Part shown: piece by piece, positions 1 through 11,843 of the stretch
How the letters are laid out: each line of letters opens with the position of its first letter
Numbering within the stretch: position 1 is the first letter of the stretch
DNA from: Aulostomus chinensis
Lineage: Eukaryota > Chordata > Actinopteri > Syngnathiformes > Aulostomidae
Direction: 5' to 3'
NCBI GenBank assembly: GCA_037954235.1
Contig: JBBMOA010000007.1
Coordinates: 21,553,457 to 21,617,456 of the forward strand
DNA length: 64,000 bases
Notes under the pieces: generated by a model
The model's database searches: none
What the model saw: only the letters and a program-made list of their open reading frames with translations
Told to the model about the DNA's origin: nothing
Made by a program: the position numbers and the translations under genes

Positions 1-3000
1 TTTCTAGCCATATAAGTCCTCAGGAAGCGCTGAATCATGACAGCTGCTTGGCGCTGCTTCTGGTACCGTCTCCTGCTCAGCACCATACGTACATTCCGCT
101 GAATAACAACAGCTGCTCTTGATTGTCGCAGAAACTTGACATAGCTGATGAGGAAAAAACAGTAAGAAACATGCTGGCAATCTCTTCATTCATCTTATGC
201 GGTTTCTCAACCACTGTGTTGACCTGCGAGCCTGGTGACCCCGCACATGTCTCTGTATGGTGACAGCTGATTGCTTCCATCTCAGGTACTTTTTGCGTGC
301 CAGCCAGCAGCGGATTGTCTTCTGGATGTGGACACAAGCAATTCGCAGCTGGTCGGACCGCAGCTTCTCCAGGTAAGCAACCTGGCCAGCTCTGAAGAAG
401 ATCTTGCTTTTGCCAAACTGATAATTATTCTGGTCCTAAAAAAAAAATACAATATAGCGACGGAGATAAGCGACATATTTTAGTGTGCATTTGAAAGGTA
501 AAAATTAATGGTTGAAGGAGGAGCTCTTCAAAAATTCACACACACCTTGACAAGTTTTTCCAGGAGATTTATGCAAGTCTGTTTTCGATCAGGAAGCACA
601 TCCTTTTGCTTCATGAGGACGCGGTAACGACTAAAGAATTCCTGATAGGTCCATCTGCAATATTGACAAGACAAGACAGATACATCAGTTTTACAATTCA
701 ATGTAATATAAATAAAGTTTCAATGGCCTTCTACTCAAAGGTCCAGAGGTTGTTAATCTTTCTAATTAAAGGCTCACCCATTTGTACTTGTAAAACAACA
801 ACAACAACAACAAAAATCCAGAATCCTTAAAAAAGTATTTGTAAAAATTTTTTATCTTAAATGTATGAATGAATCCAACACCGGTCTCTGATACACAGGT
901 GGAATCCTTCCAATCAGATAAGTACAATGAAAACTGCCAGCTCTGTATCAAATCAATAATGTTTGAAAATCAACTTTTAGAGAGCAAATAATTATTTTAA
1001 TTTCCTTTTTTAACTTTATATGGTATGACAATATATTCGCCATGATAGCTTCAGAGTAATAGTTCATCTGTGCTTTCCTAAAGAAACAGCAGATAGTAAA
1101 ATGTGAGCTTCAACTTGAAATCATTTTGGGGCCCATTAGAGGGCACTCATGGCACAGCGATGGGCCCCAGCTTAGAGGTTGAGAAACACTGCTAAGCTCT
1201 AGTATCAGTTGCTTCTAAGGATGAACTACCTAGATGGGAATCCTGCTGCTGAGATCCGTATGGTTTCCAAGATGCCACAAGCCCGCAGCTGCTGTACTGC
1301 CCTCACCGGGTCCAAGCTTAAGACAAGATACCACATGTTAATAAAATAAATATCTGCTCTTTCACCTGTGTTTATTCTAGCAGAACCTCCTCACCTGAAA
1401 GGGGCTTTGTCATCATTTGGTTTAATGCAGCGTACGTAGTGAGGAGTAGTGGCATTCAGTGTGTCCATCAGTAAGTGTAGAGACTGTCGAAACTGAGGAA
1501 AGAGGCAACAATTAATGTTTACATTTGAACACGGAGAAATTGTAAAAATATGTACAACTGTAACGATCAAGAATCAATCAGAATGCAAGAAAGGCCGACC
1601 CTAAATGAGTGGATGGACATTATCGTGGATATTTACAAAATGGAGAAGATCACAGCCTCTGTTAACCAAACACTGGACCTGTTCTCATCACGGTGGGAAA
1701 ACTGGATAATATATGCAAGACCGCGCAGACCAGAACTCTTTCCTTCAGTTATGTAATTGCTGTACTTACAGGAGACAATCTACTCCCTCCCTGTTCTGTT
1801 TTTATTTTATGTTGTCATTTTATTGAAAAACTGTCAATAAAAAGATAATTACAAAAAAAAAAAAAGAATCAATCAGAATGATGTGTCGCTGTTTATTCCC
1901 TTACAGGTATGTAGATATATCATCCACACTGACCAGGGGACAAAACATGACCATGAGATCTGTAAAAGAAGCTGACAAATTACCCTCAAATGTCATGTGA
2001 CCTTCTTCCTCACCTGGAGTCCAACTGTCTTCTTATTATCCTTCTGAGTCTTGCCACTGGTGTTGGGACGTCTGTTGGTGGAACTTGCTGCCTTTTCATC
2101 ATCCTCGAGCAGCGTCAGCAAGAAATCCCACTGAAAAGACCATTTGAAGACAAAGGTTATGTCTGTAAATGAACAGCAGATGGCAGTGTTTTCAGTTTAT
2201 TATGTTTACAGTGCATGCATTTCCTCCAATAGTTAGGTAGGACAATTCCAGGGTGTGTGCCTGGGGGACTTTCAACACTAAATACTATTTTCTTTAATTT
2301 AATTAACATTCGAGCATGCCATTGAAAAGCTGTTGACAGTACATTTCACTGAACGTTTTTACTACATCCTTCCGGACCATTAAAGAGGAATAAGACACAA
2401 AGACGGGCATAAATGATTTCACCTTGCTCTTTTTTAACACATTTATTTGCTCTTGATTGACTGTGTCCTTGTTTTTCTCCAGGAAACCCTCACACTGGTA
2501 CTCCACCTAGGCACAAAGAACCAAGTTACGAAGTGTTCTGCGACTTCACAGCAGAGGTTATATTCATTATTCATCATCATACAGAGTCTGATGTTGTCCT
2601 GCTTTAGTGAAAAGAATCAAACATTCGGGGTGAATGTATTGAGTTCTGAAACTGCAAACCAGTAATTACACATTTCTGAACTTGGTTCTCTCTATGCCCC
2701 CTGTTAGAAAATATGAGTCATGCATCCATCCGTCCATTTTCCAGACTGATTGTTCTGGAAAAGGTAGGGAAGTAGTGCTACAGAGCAGATATTCAATGAG
2801 GGGTTCAGTGTTTTTGTAGTGCATGAGGACACACACATACAAACACTTCTGGTGTTTAAAGCTGTTCCACTGATCTACAGGTGGTTGGAATTCACTGTGA
2901 AACAACAACAGCAGGACTGCAAGCTTGTGATTTAAAATGTTGTAAAGTTTTTTTTTTTATCATGGTGTTGAAAATACGAGGAATTCAATCATTCAGCACA

Positions 3001-6000
3001 TTTGTTAGCCCTGCACTTTGGGGAGGGAAACATAACTGTTGCTCGGTTTTTCTGTGGTCACCACTTCTTTCTGTAAGAACCTCTGATGTCACCCCTTGAG
3101 ACTTGCCATTTACCTTGTCGGCAAAGTGGTGGATGATAAACGCTCTGTTTGATAGCCTGGGTTTTTCAAAGTGAGAGTTGTTCTTCAAGAGGGTGTTGTA
3201 CATTTTTTGGGCCCATGTGTCGTCAGAGCCTTTGGGCATCTATGGAAAGAGGAAGTGCTGACACATCAGTTAGTCACTGCCTTAGTCACAAACTCCATAG
3301 CAAACGTGGTGAGGTTCCTTAAGTGGAAATTTATGGAAAGAAACTACACTTTACTTTGCACTCCTCATCCAGAAGGTCAAGGACACCCAACTTAGCCTCA
3401 ATGAGATTGATGCATGGCTGGTTATCGTAGAAGTCGATCAGTGTCCATGGTATCTGTTCTTTCATGTACTCCTCTTGCTCCAGTTTGAAGACGTGCTGGA
3501 GGGAGTAATGGTCAAACATGATTTATGTACGTTTCCACCAGATAATGAGGATGTTGAGCAAGGAAAGCTACATACCAGGTTGAACTGTTGTTGAAGCTTC
3601 TCATTGGCATAATTGATGCAAAACTGCTCAAAGCTGTTGATATCAAATGTTTCAAACCTGAGGAAAGACACATGATAAAATGATATCTGGAAATAATTTT
3701 TAAAAAACCCAACATAATTCTGGGCGGATAAACATACCCATAAATGTCAAGCACTCCAATGAATGAGTGTTGCTTCACTGCAGATGCTAATGCGTTGTTA
3801 ATACAGCCAACAATCCAGACGAAGAGTCTGGCATAGATGTGTTTGGTGAGGGCATCACGACCATTGACTGCATTTGTTTTGGAGACGGGCTTGACAAAGG
3901 TTTCTGTGGTCGTCTTGAGCATCCTGTGACACAGCCAGTGGGACATTTCTTCACAGGGAACCCCCATCAACTCACAGAAAACCATCAAGTGGATGTTGTC
4001 TGGCTGAAAAATAATAACGATCATGCACAGGTTTGAGACACCTTTAATACAAAATGAACAAAAACACAAGGCAAAGTAAGTGTCACCATGGGTTTATCAG
4101 TGATTACCGAGATGCTGCTTCTATCTGCTGACTGATCTTTCACCTCCACATTGCTAAGATGGAGAATAGCTGCCAGAATCTGGAAAACTGCCATTTGATC
4201 ACCTCCACCTATTCCTAAATTTTAAAAACAGAATATCATAACAATGAATGCCAGTAAGTTGTGTACAGGACTTCCTGCCTACATATAAACCACTTACAAA
4301 TTGTAAACTGTAAACACTCACCTAATAGTGAAAACGCCCTCCTGGTATTGCACATCTCTTTGGCATCATCCACTCCCTCTATGACGGGGTTCTGACCCAG
4401 GTTAGTACAGTAGAAGTCATCGGCGCAACCTTCAAACATGAATCATATGAAAAACAATGACCTGATGGAGACCAACTGTTAGCATTACATCAACCTCACA
4501 AGTACTCCTGAAGGTTGTACAGTAATATTTGCAAAAGTCACCTACCTAATTTGAAGGCTTTGAATTCTGGTAAATGTGAAGACGCACACAGTTGATAGAA
4601 TATATGATAGTTTCTTTCTCCTTGGGCCTGAAAGTAGATACGCTTTAAAGTGACAATAAAATCCATAAAAGCATAAATCTCTGTCTCAATATGACCCGAT
4701 TATCTTAAAAACGGTTCATCTGATAGATGTCCCACTTGGTGTGGACATTGCTGGGACCACAGTGTGGAGCAGTGCAGAGTTGGAGGGTCTGTGTCATGGA
4801 TCAGGGGTGACAGGGCCATTGGGATGACCATCGAGATTCTGAAAAACTTTGATGCTGTGTGTCTACACGCATGTGATCGAAGCATTGCAAAATCATGTGA
4901 CCTGACAGCTTTCAGTGAGTGGAGGTTATACTTTAAATACCTGTAATCTCTATTCATGACATGTATTCTGTTGTTTTGTACGATATTCCTTAAATGCAGC
5001 ATTTAGGATTAGTATTCCAGCAACTATTTTCAGCACTGGCATACTTTATAAAGTGAAGTATAGTAGTCTTTAACATAGTAGCGTATTGTACACATAATGA
5101 GTTGAAGTGTTGAGGCTGCTCTTTATTTAACTTCACTTGCATTTTGTGCTCATGTTTAAGTTTTTGGAGGTGTCTGCTGACCTGCTCTAAACGTCAATAT
5201 ATTTGTTACAATGTTAATAAAGTATCTTATCTTGTCTGATTTTCTGTTACATTAATAGCTTCTGTCTGGATGTGGATGCTCGGACTGCATTTCCAACAGC
5301 GGGCTAAAAGTGGAATAATCAAATTTAGTCTTAAAAAACACACCCTTAATAAAATTTAATATGCTGCTAGAACTCTGATACACACGCCTGACACACTAAA
5401 CTGTGTGATGTCTCAAGTATGTTGTCTGTTACTGGGTTGCTAAGATATTCACATGCTACATACACGGCTGTTGAAATCAATTACATGCAAGTAGCGACAC
5501 TGACGATAGAAAGAGGAGAACATTCAGAGGGTAGTCACGTGAAGGCATGCACATCAAATTCATAGGAATTTTACCTGAAACACAACTCTGGACTTTTCTA
5601 GTAAATAGGTCCTCATGTTAGCCCCGGTTATGCAGAGCTTCTTATCAAACCCAATCTCAATGTACTTCCCAAAGCGGCTGCTGTTATCATTCCTTGTTGT
5701 CCTGGCATTTCCAAAGGCCTAGATGAAAGACACAAGAAAGCTCTCAGTAACCTTTGTCATCTTATAATTGTCCGATTTTTTCTGCAGGGATAAATGTCAC
5801 CTCCATGATGGGACTGGAAGCCAGGACTTTCTCCTCAACGTTGGCCTTGCCGGAGGAGCAGCTGACCGTAGCAAAGTAGCGCATCGCATACTTGGCTGAG
5901 ACAGTTTTACCAGCTCCCGACTCCCCGCTCACAATGATGGACTGGTTTCGTTGATCTCTAAGATATGACACATATACCAAATGTAAGTTAAAACAAATGT

Positions 6001-7703
6001 TAAGCAGTAAAATAAAATTTTATGAGGAAAAGTTAAAACCTGGCCATCTGTTTGTAAGCTTCCTCAGCTACTGCAAATATATGAGGGTCCATGTCGGCCA
6101 TGTTCTGCCCGCTGTAGGCGTTGATGATATCAGCTTCATAGATGGGTAGACTCTCATAAGGGTTGATGGCGACAAGGACAATGCCTAAACTCATCAAGAA
6201 GAAAACATCCCAATCAGATGGAATGGAAAGATGATGTGACACAAGTGTATTTGTCCTTAAAAAAAAAAAAAAATCTTTATAGAGAGTGTTCCTTTAAGAA
6301 CAGCATGCTCCTCAGCGTAACAGGAATTATGTCATAGCGTTCAGTAAGCTTGGCTCCAAAGTCTACGGTGATAGCGTGAGTCCAAGAAGATGACGCTCAT
6401 TACCACAGTATGTGTAAATCAACTTGGAGTCAATGAAACGAACTCTGATGTTGTGTAGAACCGCTGGCTCATGGAGGTAGCTGAGCGCCGTCAGGTCATT
6501 TTCCCCCACCAGGATGTTTGGGTTTCTTAGGGGTGGAAGGTTGTTTGTTTTGGGGTCAATTTTGTGTTGCACCTCCTATGAAAAAACAACAACAAATAAA
6601 ATAAATAAAAAAAACACACACACACACACACACACAAGAAGTTGGTACATAAGCCTCAGGATAGTAAGTTGTTATGATTGTGTAAAAACTGCAGAAAAAA
6701 TGTTCAAAAAGAAATGTAAAACATCTGTTGGACTTCATTTTAAAACTACCAGTGTGCTTGGCCTGTTCATGCTCACTCATGATAATGCTTGGCCTTATTG
6801 CCATACCTGAAGTGCATGTCCTAACTCGACATCCCAGCTGCAGGTAGCAACAACACTCAGTGAAAATGCTTAATCACAGCTGTTCATCCATATCTGTCCA
6901 TCCATTCTGAAGCTTACTTTAAATAAACTATTTAGGCTTATATTTTGTATGGCACTGCCAATCAAGCACAAAAAAAGAAAAAAAGTGTTGGTCTGGAATT
7001 TTTGTACATTTACCAAACATCCCAGCTGCCTTGAATAATGCCACAGCACACGGAGATTTACGATTGCACCACTGCCAGGGTTCTTGTGCAGAAATGCGTG
7101 CATGGCTCCCTGACAGAGCATCACACACCCATTTCCACTGTTGCCTTCATTACTGTGTGGCAGTGTGTGTGTATGTGTGTGTGATTATGTGGCATGACTC
7201 ACCCTGCCATCTTCCAGCTGCAGGAACAGCGTCTGGTCGCCAGGAGAGTAATCTTTGATCAATTCTGCTGACCTCCACACTTCTTCAGCATCTGGGAGCC
7301 ATACCCGGGCAAACTGATGGACAAACGCGGGGGGTGTGGTGGGGTGAGGTGGAGGCCAGGTGAGAGGCAACCATCCTCGCCGTTATACAGCGTTTAACTA
7401 AACTACTCAGAATATCTGACATGTTACTGCCAGTGGAAAATGTCAGGAAAGCTAACTTGAAGTCAGTGTGTGTGCACGTGTGTATGTGTGCGTGCGTGTG
7501 TAATATGGATGGAAACAGTGTTTTGTGACAGGCGGAATAAAAATCTTGACATCTCGAATTAATGGTTAAACGTAACAGACTCGTCCTTGACAACATCGAC
7601 GCTCGGAACGTTTACCAACAGCAGAAGGAGTTGGGTAACCGACAAAGTTCGGAACGGTTTCTTAAAAGTTTCCTACCTTGGAGTAAAGTTCAGCCGTTGC
7701 CAT
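1..7703 (-). CDS. myo5a: Unconventional myosin-Va heavy chain, N-terminal ~817 residues (3' end beyond window)
   Basis: Processive actin motor that carries melanosomes, ER and vesicles. Twenty exons keep one frame: 7677-7703, 7203-7313, 6404-6575, 6040-6184, 5801-5957, 5575-5718, 4546-4627, 4322-4429, 4108-4214, 3738-4003, 3576-3657, 3355-3495, 3114-3239, 2423-2506, 2014-2130, 1395-1492, 1230-1316, 546-654, 290-435 and 1-144 (cut by the edge). Visible are the start MATAELYSK, the P-loop GESGAGKT (exon 5), switch I NDNSSRFGK (exon 6), switch II DIYGFE across exons 10/11, the actin-binding HVFKLEQEEYMKE stretch, the FGKSKIFFRAGQVAYLEKLR converter end, then IQ motifs such as AAVVIQRNVR. The exon 10 sequence FCELMGVPCEEMSHWLCHR and the adjacent ARPP19 gene favour MYO5A over MYO5B or MYO5C (inference). 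Loop 2, rich in Lys/Asp/Ser (exon 15), is clearly shorter than I recall for mammalian MYO5A. Teleosts may have two copies; which one this is cannot be told here. Confidence 0.93.
1586..1863 (+). mobile_element. 5'-truncated L1-like LINE insertion with poly(A) tail and 17-bp target-site duplication
   Basis: Inside the MYO5A intron 1493-2013, antisense to the gene. The insert is flanked by perfect direct repeats AAGAATCAATCAGAATG at 1569-1585 and 1864-1880. It opens in a reading frame (to the stop ending at 1756) whose residues, for example TLNEWMDIIVDIYKMEKIT, resemble the extreme C-terminus of L1-clade ORF2 proteins. A short 3' UTR, an AATAAA at about 1837 and a tail of roughly 15 A follow. 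The poly(A) tail, long target duplication and heavy 5' truncation are the classic products of target-primed reverse transcription. The insert is far too short to be active. Family assignment is from resemblance only. Confidence 0.88.
6613..6636. repeat. (CA)n microsatellite
   Basis: About twelve CA units preceded by an A-rich stretch, in the MYO5A intron between exons 2 and 3, about 40 bp upstream (in transcript sense) of the exon 3 acceptor. Confidence 0.9.
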
Positions 7704-8000
7704 TTCTTCAAACTCGGGCCGTGGACCCTCAGCAACTCTGTCTGTGGTAGTTTCCTGACTGCCACCGCAGAAACTCCACTTTCCCGAGCTCCTCTCGTGG
7801 GCTCGCGCGCTCAGCCGCTGGGAGGCTTGCCACCACCGTAGACAGCTGCGCGTGCCCAGACACGTTTGACAGACTCTCGCGAGTCTCGCGTGCCCCCCAG
7901 CGGCGGACGAGGTTGGATAACCTATGTAGTCTACGCTCACCTCGAGCCCCGAGGCTTCATATATTCCGTCCGTTTTGAAAGAAAAAAAAAAGAAAGAAAG
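7704..8000 (-). promoter_or_regulatory. MYO5A 5' UTR and probable CpG-rich promoter
   Basis: Sequence upstream of the MYO5A ATG is markedly richer in CpG than its surroundings. It contains two overlapping CGCG elements, TCTCGCGAGT at 7875-7884 and TCTCGCG at 7884-7890, close to the TCTCGCGAGA element bound by BANP in vertebrate CpG-island promoters. The transcription start is not resolved. The next 300-600 bases (8,000-8,600) are AT-rich and show nothing I can assign. Confidence 0.5.
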
Positions 8001-8645
8001 AAATGAATGTCCAGTTTGACTCACGCGGCCAAGGGCGCCAAAATTTTTCCCATTGTGAACCACAACTCCGTCAGTGTGTGAGCCGCGAGCCAGAGGCAAA
8101 CACATGTTGTGTTAAAAAGCCTTTTGCCGGTGCACCATATCCTCTTTCTTACTTGTCTCATTCCGTCTGGTTCAAAATGTCGCATCCACCTTTTCAAATA
8201 ACAAAAAAACAAGTTTATAATGACTTATATTACACAGTAGAAAACATCCAATTATCCAAAAATTATTTTTCATCAGTCGGCCCTTTAATGAGAAATGGTT
8301 TTCTCAATAGCCTTCATTTGACCTAATGTCTCCAAATCAGTAACAGATATTGCTTGACTAATAAGATACATCTCTTTTTGTATAGTTTTACTTGCATTGC
8401 AGTTTTACAAGGATGAAAATAAACCATAGGATCAAGGTACAAAGTCCTCATTAGTGACTCACATGATTTAGACATGACATCAGCCTGCCAAAAGATGAAA
8501 AAGCTAATGTTTCTTGCATTGCTTTTATGGAAATAAGAAAATAACAATTAACTGAGTTACTTAAGAGTATCCAGTCAGCAGGAAAATAAAAAGTAAAACT
8601 CATTCAATCAAACAAATGTACAAATAAGATATTATGCAAAACTAT

Positions 8646-8651
8646 TTTATT
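8646..8651 (-). terminator. Candidate polyadenylation signal of ARPP19
   Basis: AATAAA on the minus strand about 930 bp downstream of the ARPP19 stop codon. The stretch 8,640-9,580 has no other gene and is read as ARPP19 3' UTR, which is also long in mammals. Confidence 0.5.
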
Positions 8652-9580
8652 TACAAAACAAATGGCACAGTGTGACTGCACACATTATCACATGCACACT
8701 CCAGACATGTTTAGGGAGCTTTTCCATAAAATCCACGATTCCAGTCGACCAGTGACAGACATTTCAGGCAAGATTCACAACTAAGATTCTCACTGTGAGA
8801 GCAAATATTGCTCAAGAGGAACAACGGTTCATTACTTTTAAGGCCATTTTAGAGGTCAGGATGAGATGGAGACCAGCATCAAGTCTTTGCTATCACTAAA
8901 TTCAAATACCACCAGCTCCAAAGTGTATGTGAACAAATCTAGAGGGTGGTGAAAGCACAGAATCAAAAGTTTTAAGGAGAGAGGTTAGGAAAACAAACAT
9001 ACGATTAGAGAACAAATAAAACGAGCGATTGCTTGACTTGCCCCTCGATAACAGACATGCCTCCCTATGAACAAGTGTCTTTAACAGTAACATTTGAAAA
9101 ACGGCGTTAAACTAAAGGCCATGTCAGTAAATCACGATTCTACATCACACATATATCAATTCAAACGTTGTGTTTGGAGTCACAATTAAGAGTGCTTAGC
9201 CGCTTTGTATTTTAGCTTTTCTCAAGATTCCTTAGTGGCCTAGTGTTAGGTAGGCTTTGAACTGAGGCACAAACTGCTCATGAAAATGTAAGGCCAAAAT
9301 AATTTTGCACTCATGTCCATTCCTATTTTCAAGTGTGATATCATGTACAACAAGCACGCACTACTCATTCAGTCTTTAAAGTCATCAATAAGCATTGTAA
9401 GCTACTTTTTTTGTGAATATGGACAATTCAGTGCCTGCAGTGCCAATTTCAGTCAGGTATTTGGCCTCTACATAACTTGTTCTTAGATATCCAAAGATGA
9501 AAAAACTAAATCAAACATAAAAGACAGGTAGATACAAATTGGGATTGGTTGGAGTGGTGACAAAACTGGAAACAAAAACA

Positions 9581-10576
9581 TCAACCAGCAAGTTTGCTGG
9601 CAACAATTGAAGTCTTTCTCTGAGGGAGGTCCTGGGGTGTTGGGATGTGTCCCCCTGTGATCTCGGCCTTCTCTGTTGGAGCTGAAGGCAATTGTTTATT
9701 CTTCATTTTCGCCTTTGCCATGTTGTAGTCGCCAGAATCAAAATACTTTTGCTGAGTAAATGAGAGGATGTTAAGTGAGAATATTGTAAGATTGGCATTG
9801 GTTCAGTGAGGGGTTAGTCAGGCGTTAGGACTGAGACGTACCCCCTTCTGAAGTCTTTTTCTCAGGAAGTCTGAGCCTCCGGGCTTGGCTCCAAGGTTAG
9901 GATACCTTGCCTTTAGTTTTGCCTCCTCAGCTTTCTCTGGACTGATGACTTTGTCCTCCATTTCCTGTTGAGAGAGAAAGAGTATCATGAATACTGGCCC
10001 TAGGGCTGACTTTATGCTTTGTATTGTCAAACGCTCCTCTCGCTGACCTGATGGATGAAACCCTCTGTAAGACTGACACTTCAAACCACCAGAGTAAAAA
10101 TTACTGAAATACATTTTGACAGTAGAGAAAGACTCAGTCAGCAATGGCTGCTTTTAACTATTTCATAATACGTAGGCGCCGCCATGAGAGGAAACTCTAG
10201 TGTCTGCACTAGCACTACATGTACGTTGGACTTGCTTGGTAAATTAGCACGTTTAGCTAGAGCATTGACAATGTCACTTAATTCACTAAGCATTATTCCC
10301 AAATTACTACCATCTATAAATTACCTTCAGTACGTCTTTTGTTAAGTTACAGCAACAAACGGTAGCGGCTAATTAGCTAATTACTTGGCGGCAGCATCCT
10401 TCGATTACGTTAGCCTGGAGTAGCTAAAAGCTACCTAGCCTGATGCTAGCCGCCTGCTCATTAATCTCAATCGCTGCGCCATCATCTCAAGCAACTTATT
10501 TACAATTAATATTATTACGTCATTTTTGTACCTGTTGTTCTTCCGATGTCCTCGTTCCTTCAGCCTCCTCAGACAT
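9581..10576 (-). CDS. arpp19: cAMP-regulated phosphoprotein 19 (ENSA/ARPP19 family PP2A inhibitor)
   Basis: Small disordered cytosolic protein. Once phosphorylated by Greatwall kinase it blocks PP2A-B55 and so allows mitotic entry; it is also a PKA target. Three exons, 10532-10576, 9842-9964 and 9581-9751, join in frame to give 112 residues, the same length as human ARPP19. The protein begins MSEEAEGTRTSEEQQ. The KVISPEKAEEAKLKARYP segment and the Greatwall/B55 motif FDSGDYNMAK are intact, as is the C-terminal PKA-type site RKTS followed by IVASKLAG. The ATG at 10576 is the only start compatible with the family N-terminus. It follows MYO5A on the same strand, as in human 15q21, which separates it from the paralogue ENSA. 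The upstream DNA is GC-rich with a GGGCGGGCGG box at about 10,678. Confidence 0.96.
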
Positions 10577-10990
10577 CACTATAGCAAAGCCCTAATCTAC
10601 TGCTCACTAGACGGTGGGTCACCAGGCAACCAGCTCTAAGAGGAGATGGAAGCTAGCAGCACTGGCAGCGGCAACTGGGCGGGCGGAGCAAGCGGGCTCG
10701 GCTGTCATGCAGCCTGTCCAGCAACAGGCCGATCAATCGATGATAGAGACAGCGATGGTGCATCGGGAGCTACACGATCGTGAGCATCACGTCTATCATC
10801 GCTTTTCTCAAGTGAGAGTAGAAAATCGTGCTTTCTTTTTCTGCTCAGTAGCTAAATTCGTCATTTGTATTAAAGTTCCAACTGCATCTTCATGAAATCA
10901 ATGTCCTTCTTCTAGTCCTCAGTGATCAAAACTTGTAATGTTGTTATGAGATTGACCGCAAATTAAGGAAACATGTCCGCTAAAACGTTG
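10577..10990. other. ARPP19 upstream region, no gene seen
   Basis: GC-rich up to about 10,760, consistent with the ARPP19 promoter (Sp1-like box GGGCGGGCGG near 10,678). An imperfect hairpin has arms CGATGATAGA (about 10,738) and its complement (about 10,793). The open frames across it have no recognisable protein features. Confidence 0.5.
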
Positions 10991-11349
10991 ATTTTTGGGT
11001 ACCAAAACAATTGTATTACTTGTAAAATAAATGTCAACCCTAGTAACTATTTTATTGCCAATTATACCAAATTTTCATAATGCTATTTTTAATCTACCCA
11101 TTGTGCGATTCAATTAATAGACGATGGCCACACCTTTGTGGGTTTGTGCTTAAAATTATAAATAAGGTTAGAAGGATGTGATTTTTCATACTATGATCGT
11201 ATACGATCAGAAAATGAAGAATTTATCTACAATTGGTTGATACAAAATAGTATGAAAATTTGGTACAATTGGCAATAACATAGTTTCTAGGGTTGACATG
11301 TATTTTGTAAGAGATACAATAAATTGTTTTGGTATCCCCGCCCCCAAAA

Positions 11350-11352
<3 letters not shown>
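10991..11352. mobile_element. Non-autonomous fold-back DNA transposon (MITE) with ~100-bp terminal inverted repeats
   Basis: The left arm (10991-11092) and the reverse complement of the right arm (about 11250-11352) align over about 100 bp at high identity. They share TACCAAAACAATT, ATGTCAACCCTAG, TATTGCCAATT and ACCAAATTTTCATA in the same order. The element is about 360 bp, AT-rich and has no coding potential, as expected for a MITE. The outer ends carry TTTTTGGG / CCCAAAAA. I could not settle the target-site duplication, so the superfamily is open. Confidence 0.82.

Positions 11353-11386
<34 letters not shown>
11353..11386. repeat. (CA)n microsatellite
   Basis: A TATA start then about 15 CA units, lying exactly between the MITE's right end and a SINE-like fragment. 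Confidence 0.9.
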
Positions 11387-11387
<1 letters not shown>

Positions 11388-11545
11388 CTCCATTCTCTAC
11401 AGCTTATCCTGTTAAGTGTTGCTGGAGCCTAACCCAGCAAGCTTCAGGTGAGAGGTGGGGTTCACCCTTGACAGGTCACCAGTCCATCACAGGGCACGTC
11501 AGAACCCACGCAAGCACAATAAGAACATGCAAACTGCACACAAAC
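11387..11545 (-). mobile_element. Degenerate fragment of the same SINE-like repeat as at 14,365-14,740
   Basis: It shares, in the same order, CTGGAGCC, AACCCAGC, a run like GGGTTCACCC, GACAGGTCACCAGTCCATC, ACAGGGC and AGAACATGCAAACT with the complete copy. The tRNA-like head is missing or decayed. Orientation follows the complete copy. Confidence 0.68.
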
Positions 11546-11559
11546 TGCTCGAACAAACC

Positions 11560-11565
11560 TTTATT
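11560..11565 (-). terminator. Candidate polyadenylation signal of RSL24D1
   Basis: AATAAA on the minus strand about 280 bp past the RSL24D1 stop, placed just before the SINE fragment. Confidence 0.5.
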
Positions 11566-11843
11566 ATATCTGAAACTGTGTTGAATAAATTGGGTTGAGG
11601 AAAGAAGACAAAATAACACAGCTATTTCCTGAAGATTGAATGTTTTGTTTTTTTTTTAAGATAATCTTTCAACATTTTCCCACATTTCTATAACATGATG
11701 CATTCTTTGCAGCTTCGGAAGAAAAGCTTTATCTTCTCGCAACCTGTGTATAGTAATTTATCAACCATCAATTTCAAAACAAAAGTACAGTACATTACAA
11801 GGTCAATGTCTCTAAAGTATCATCACATAAACAAAATGCAGTA

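Noticed and set aside
1130..1200. Repeat-like sequence with GAGAAACACTG in a MYO5A intron
   Set aside because: It resembles ends of dispersed DNA elements, but I found no partner terminus or target duplication.
2700..2750. CATCCATCCGTCCATTTTC motif as another SINE
   Set aside because: Only the short tail-like motif is present, with no body; too little to call.
1..7703. Assignment to MYO5B or MYO5C
   Set aside because: Residues of exon 10 and the adjacent ARPP19 gene fit MYO5A better.
10614..10895. 93-codon plus-strand frame upstream of ARPP19
   Set aside because: It lies in promoter sequence, has no domain signature and shows no splice or poly(A) context.
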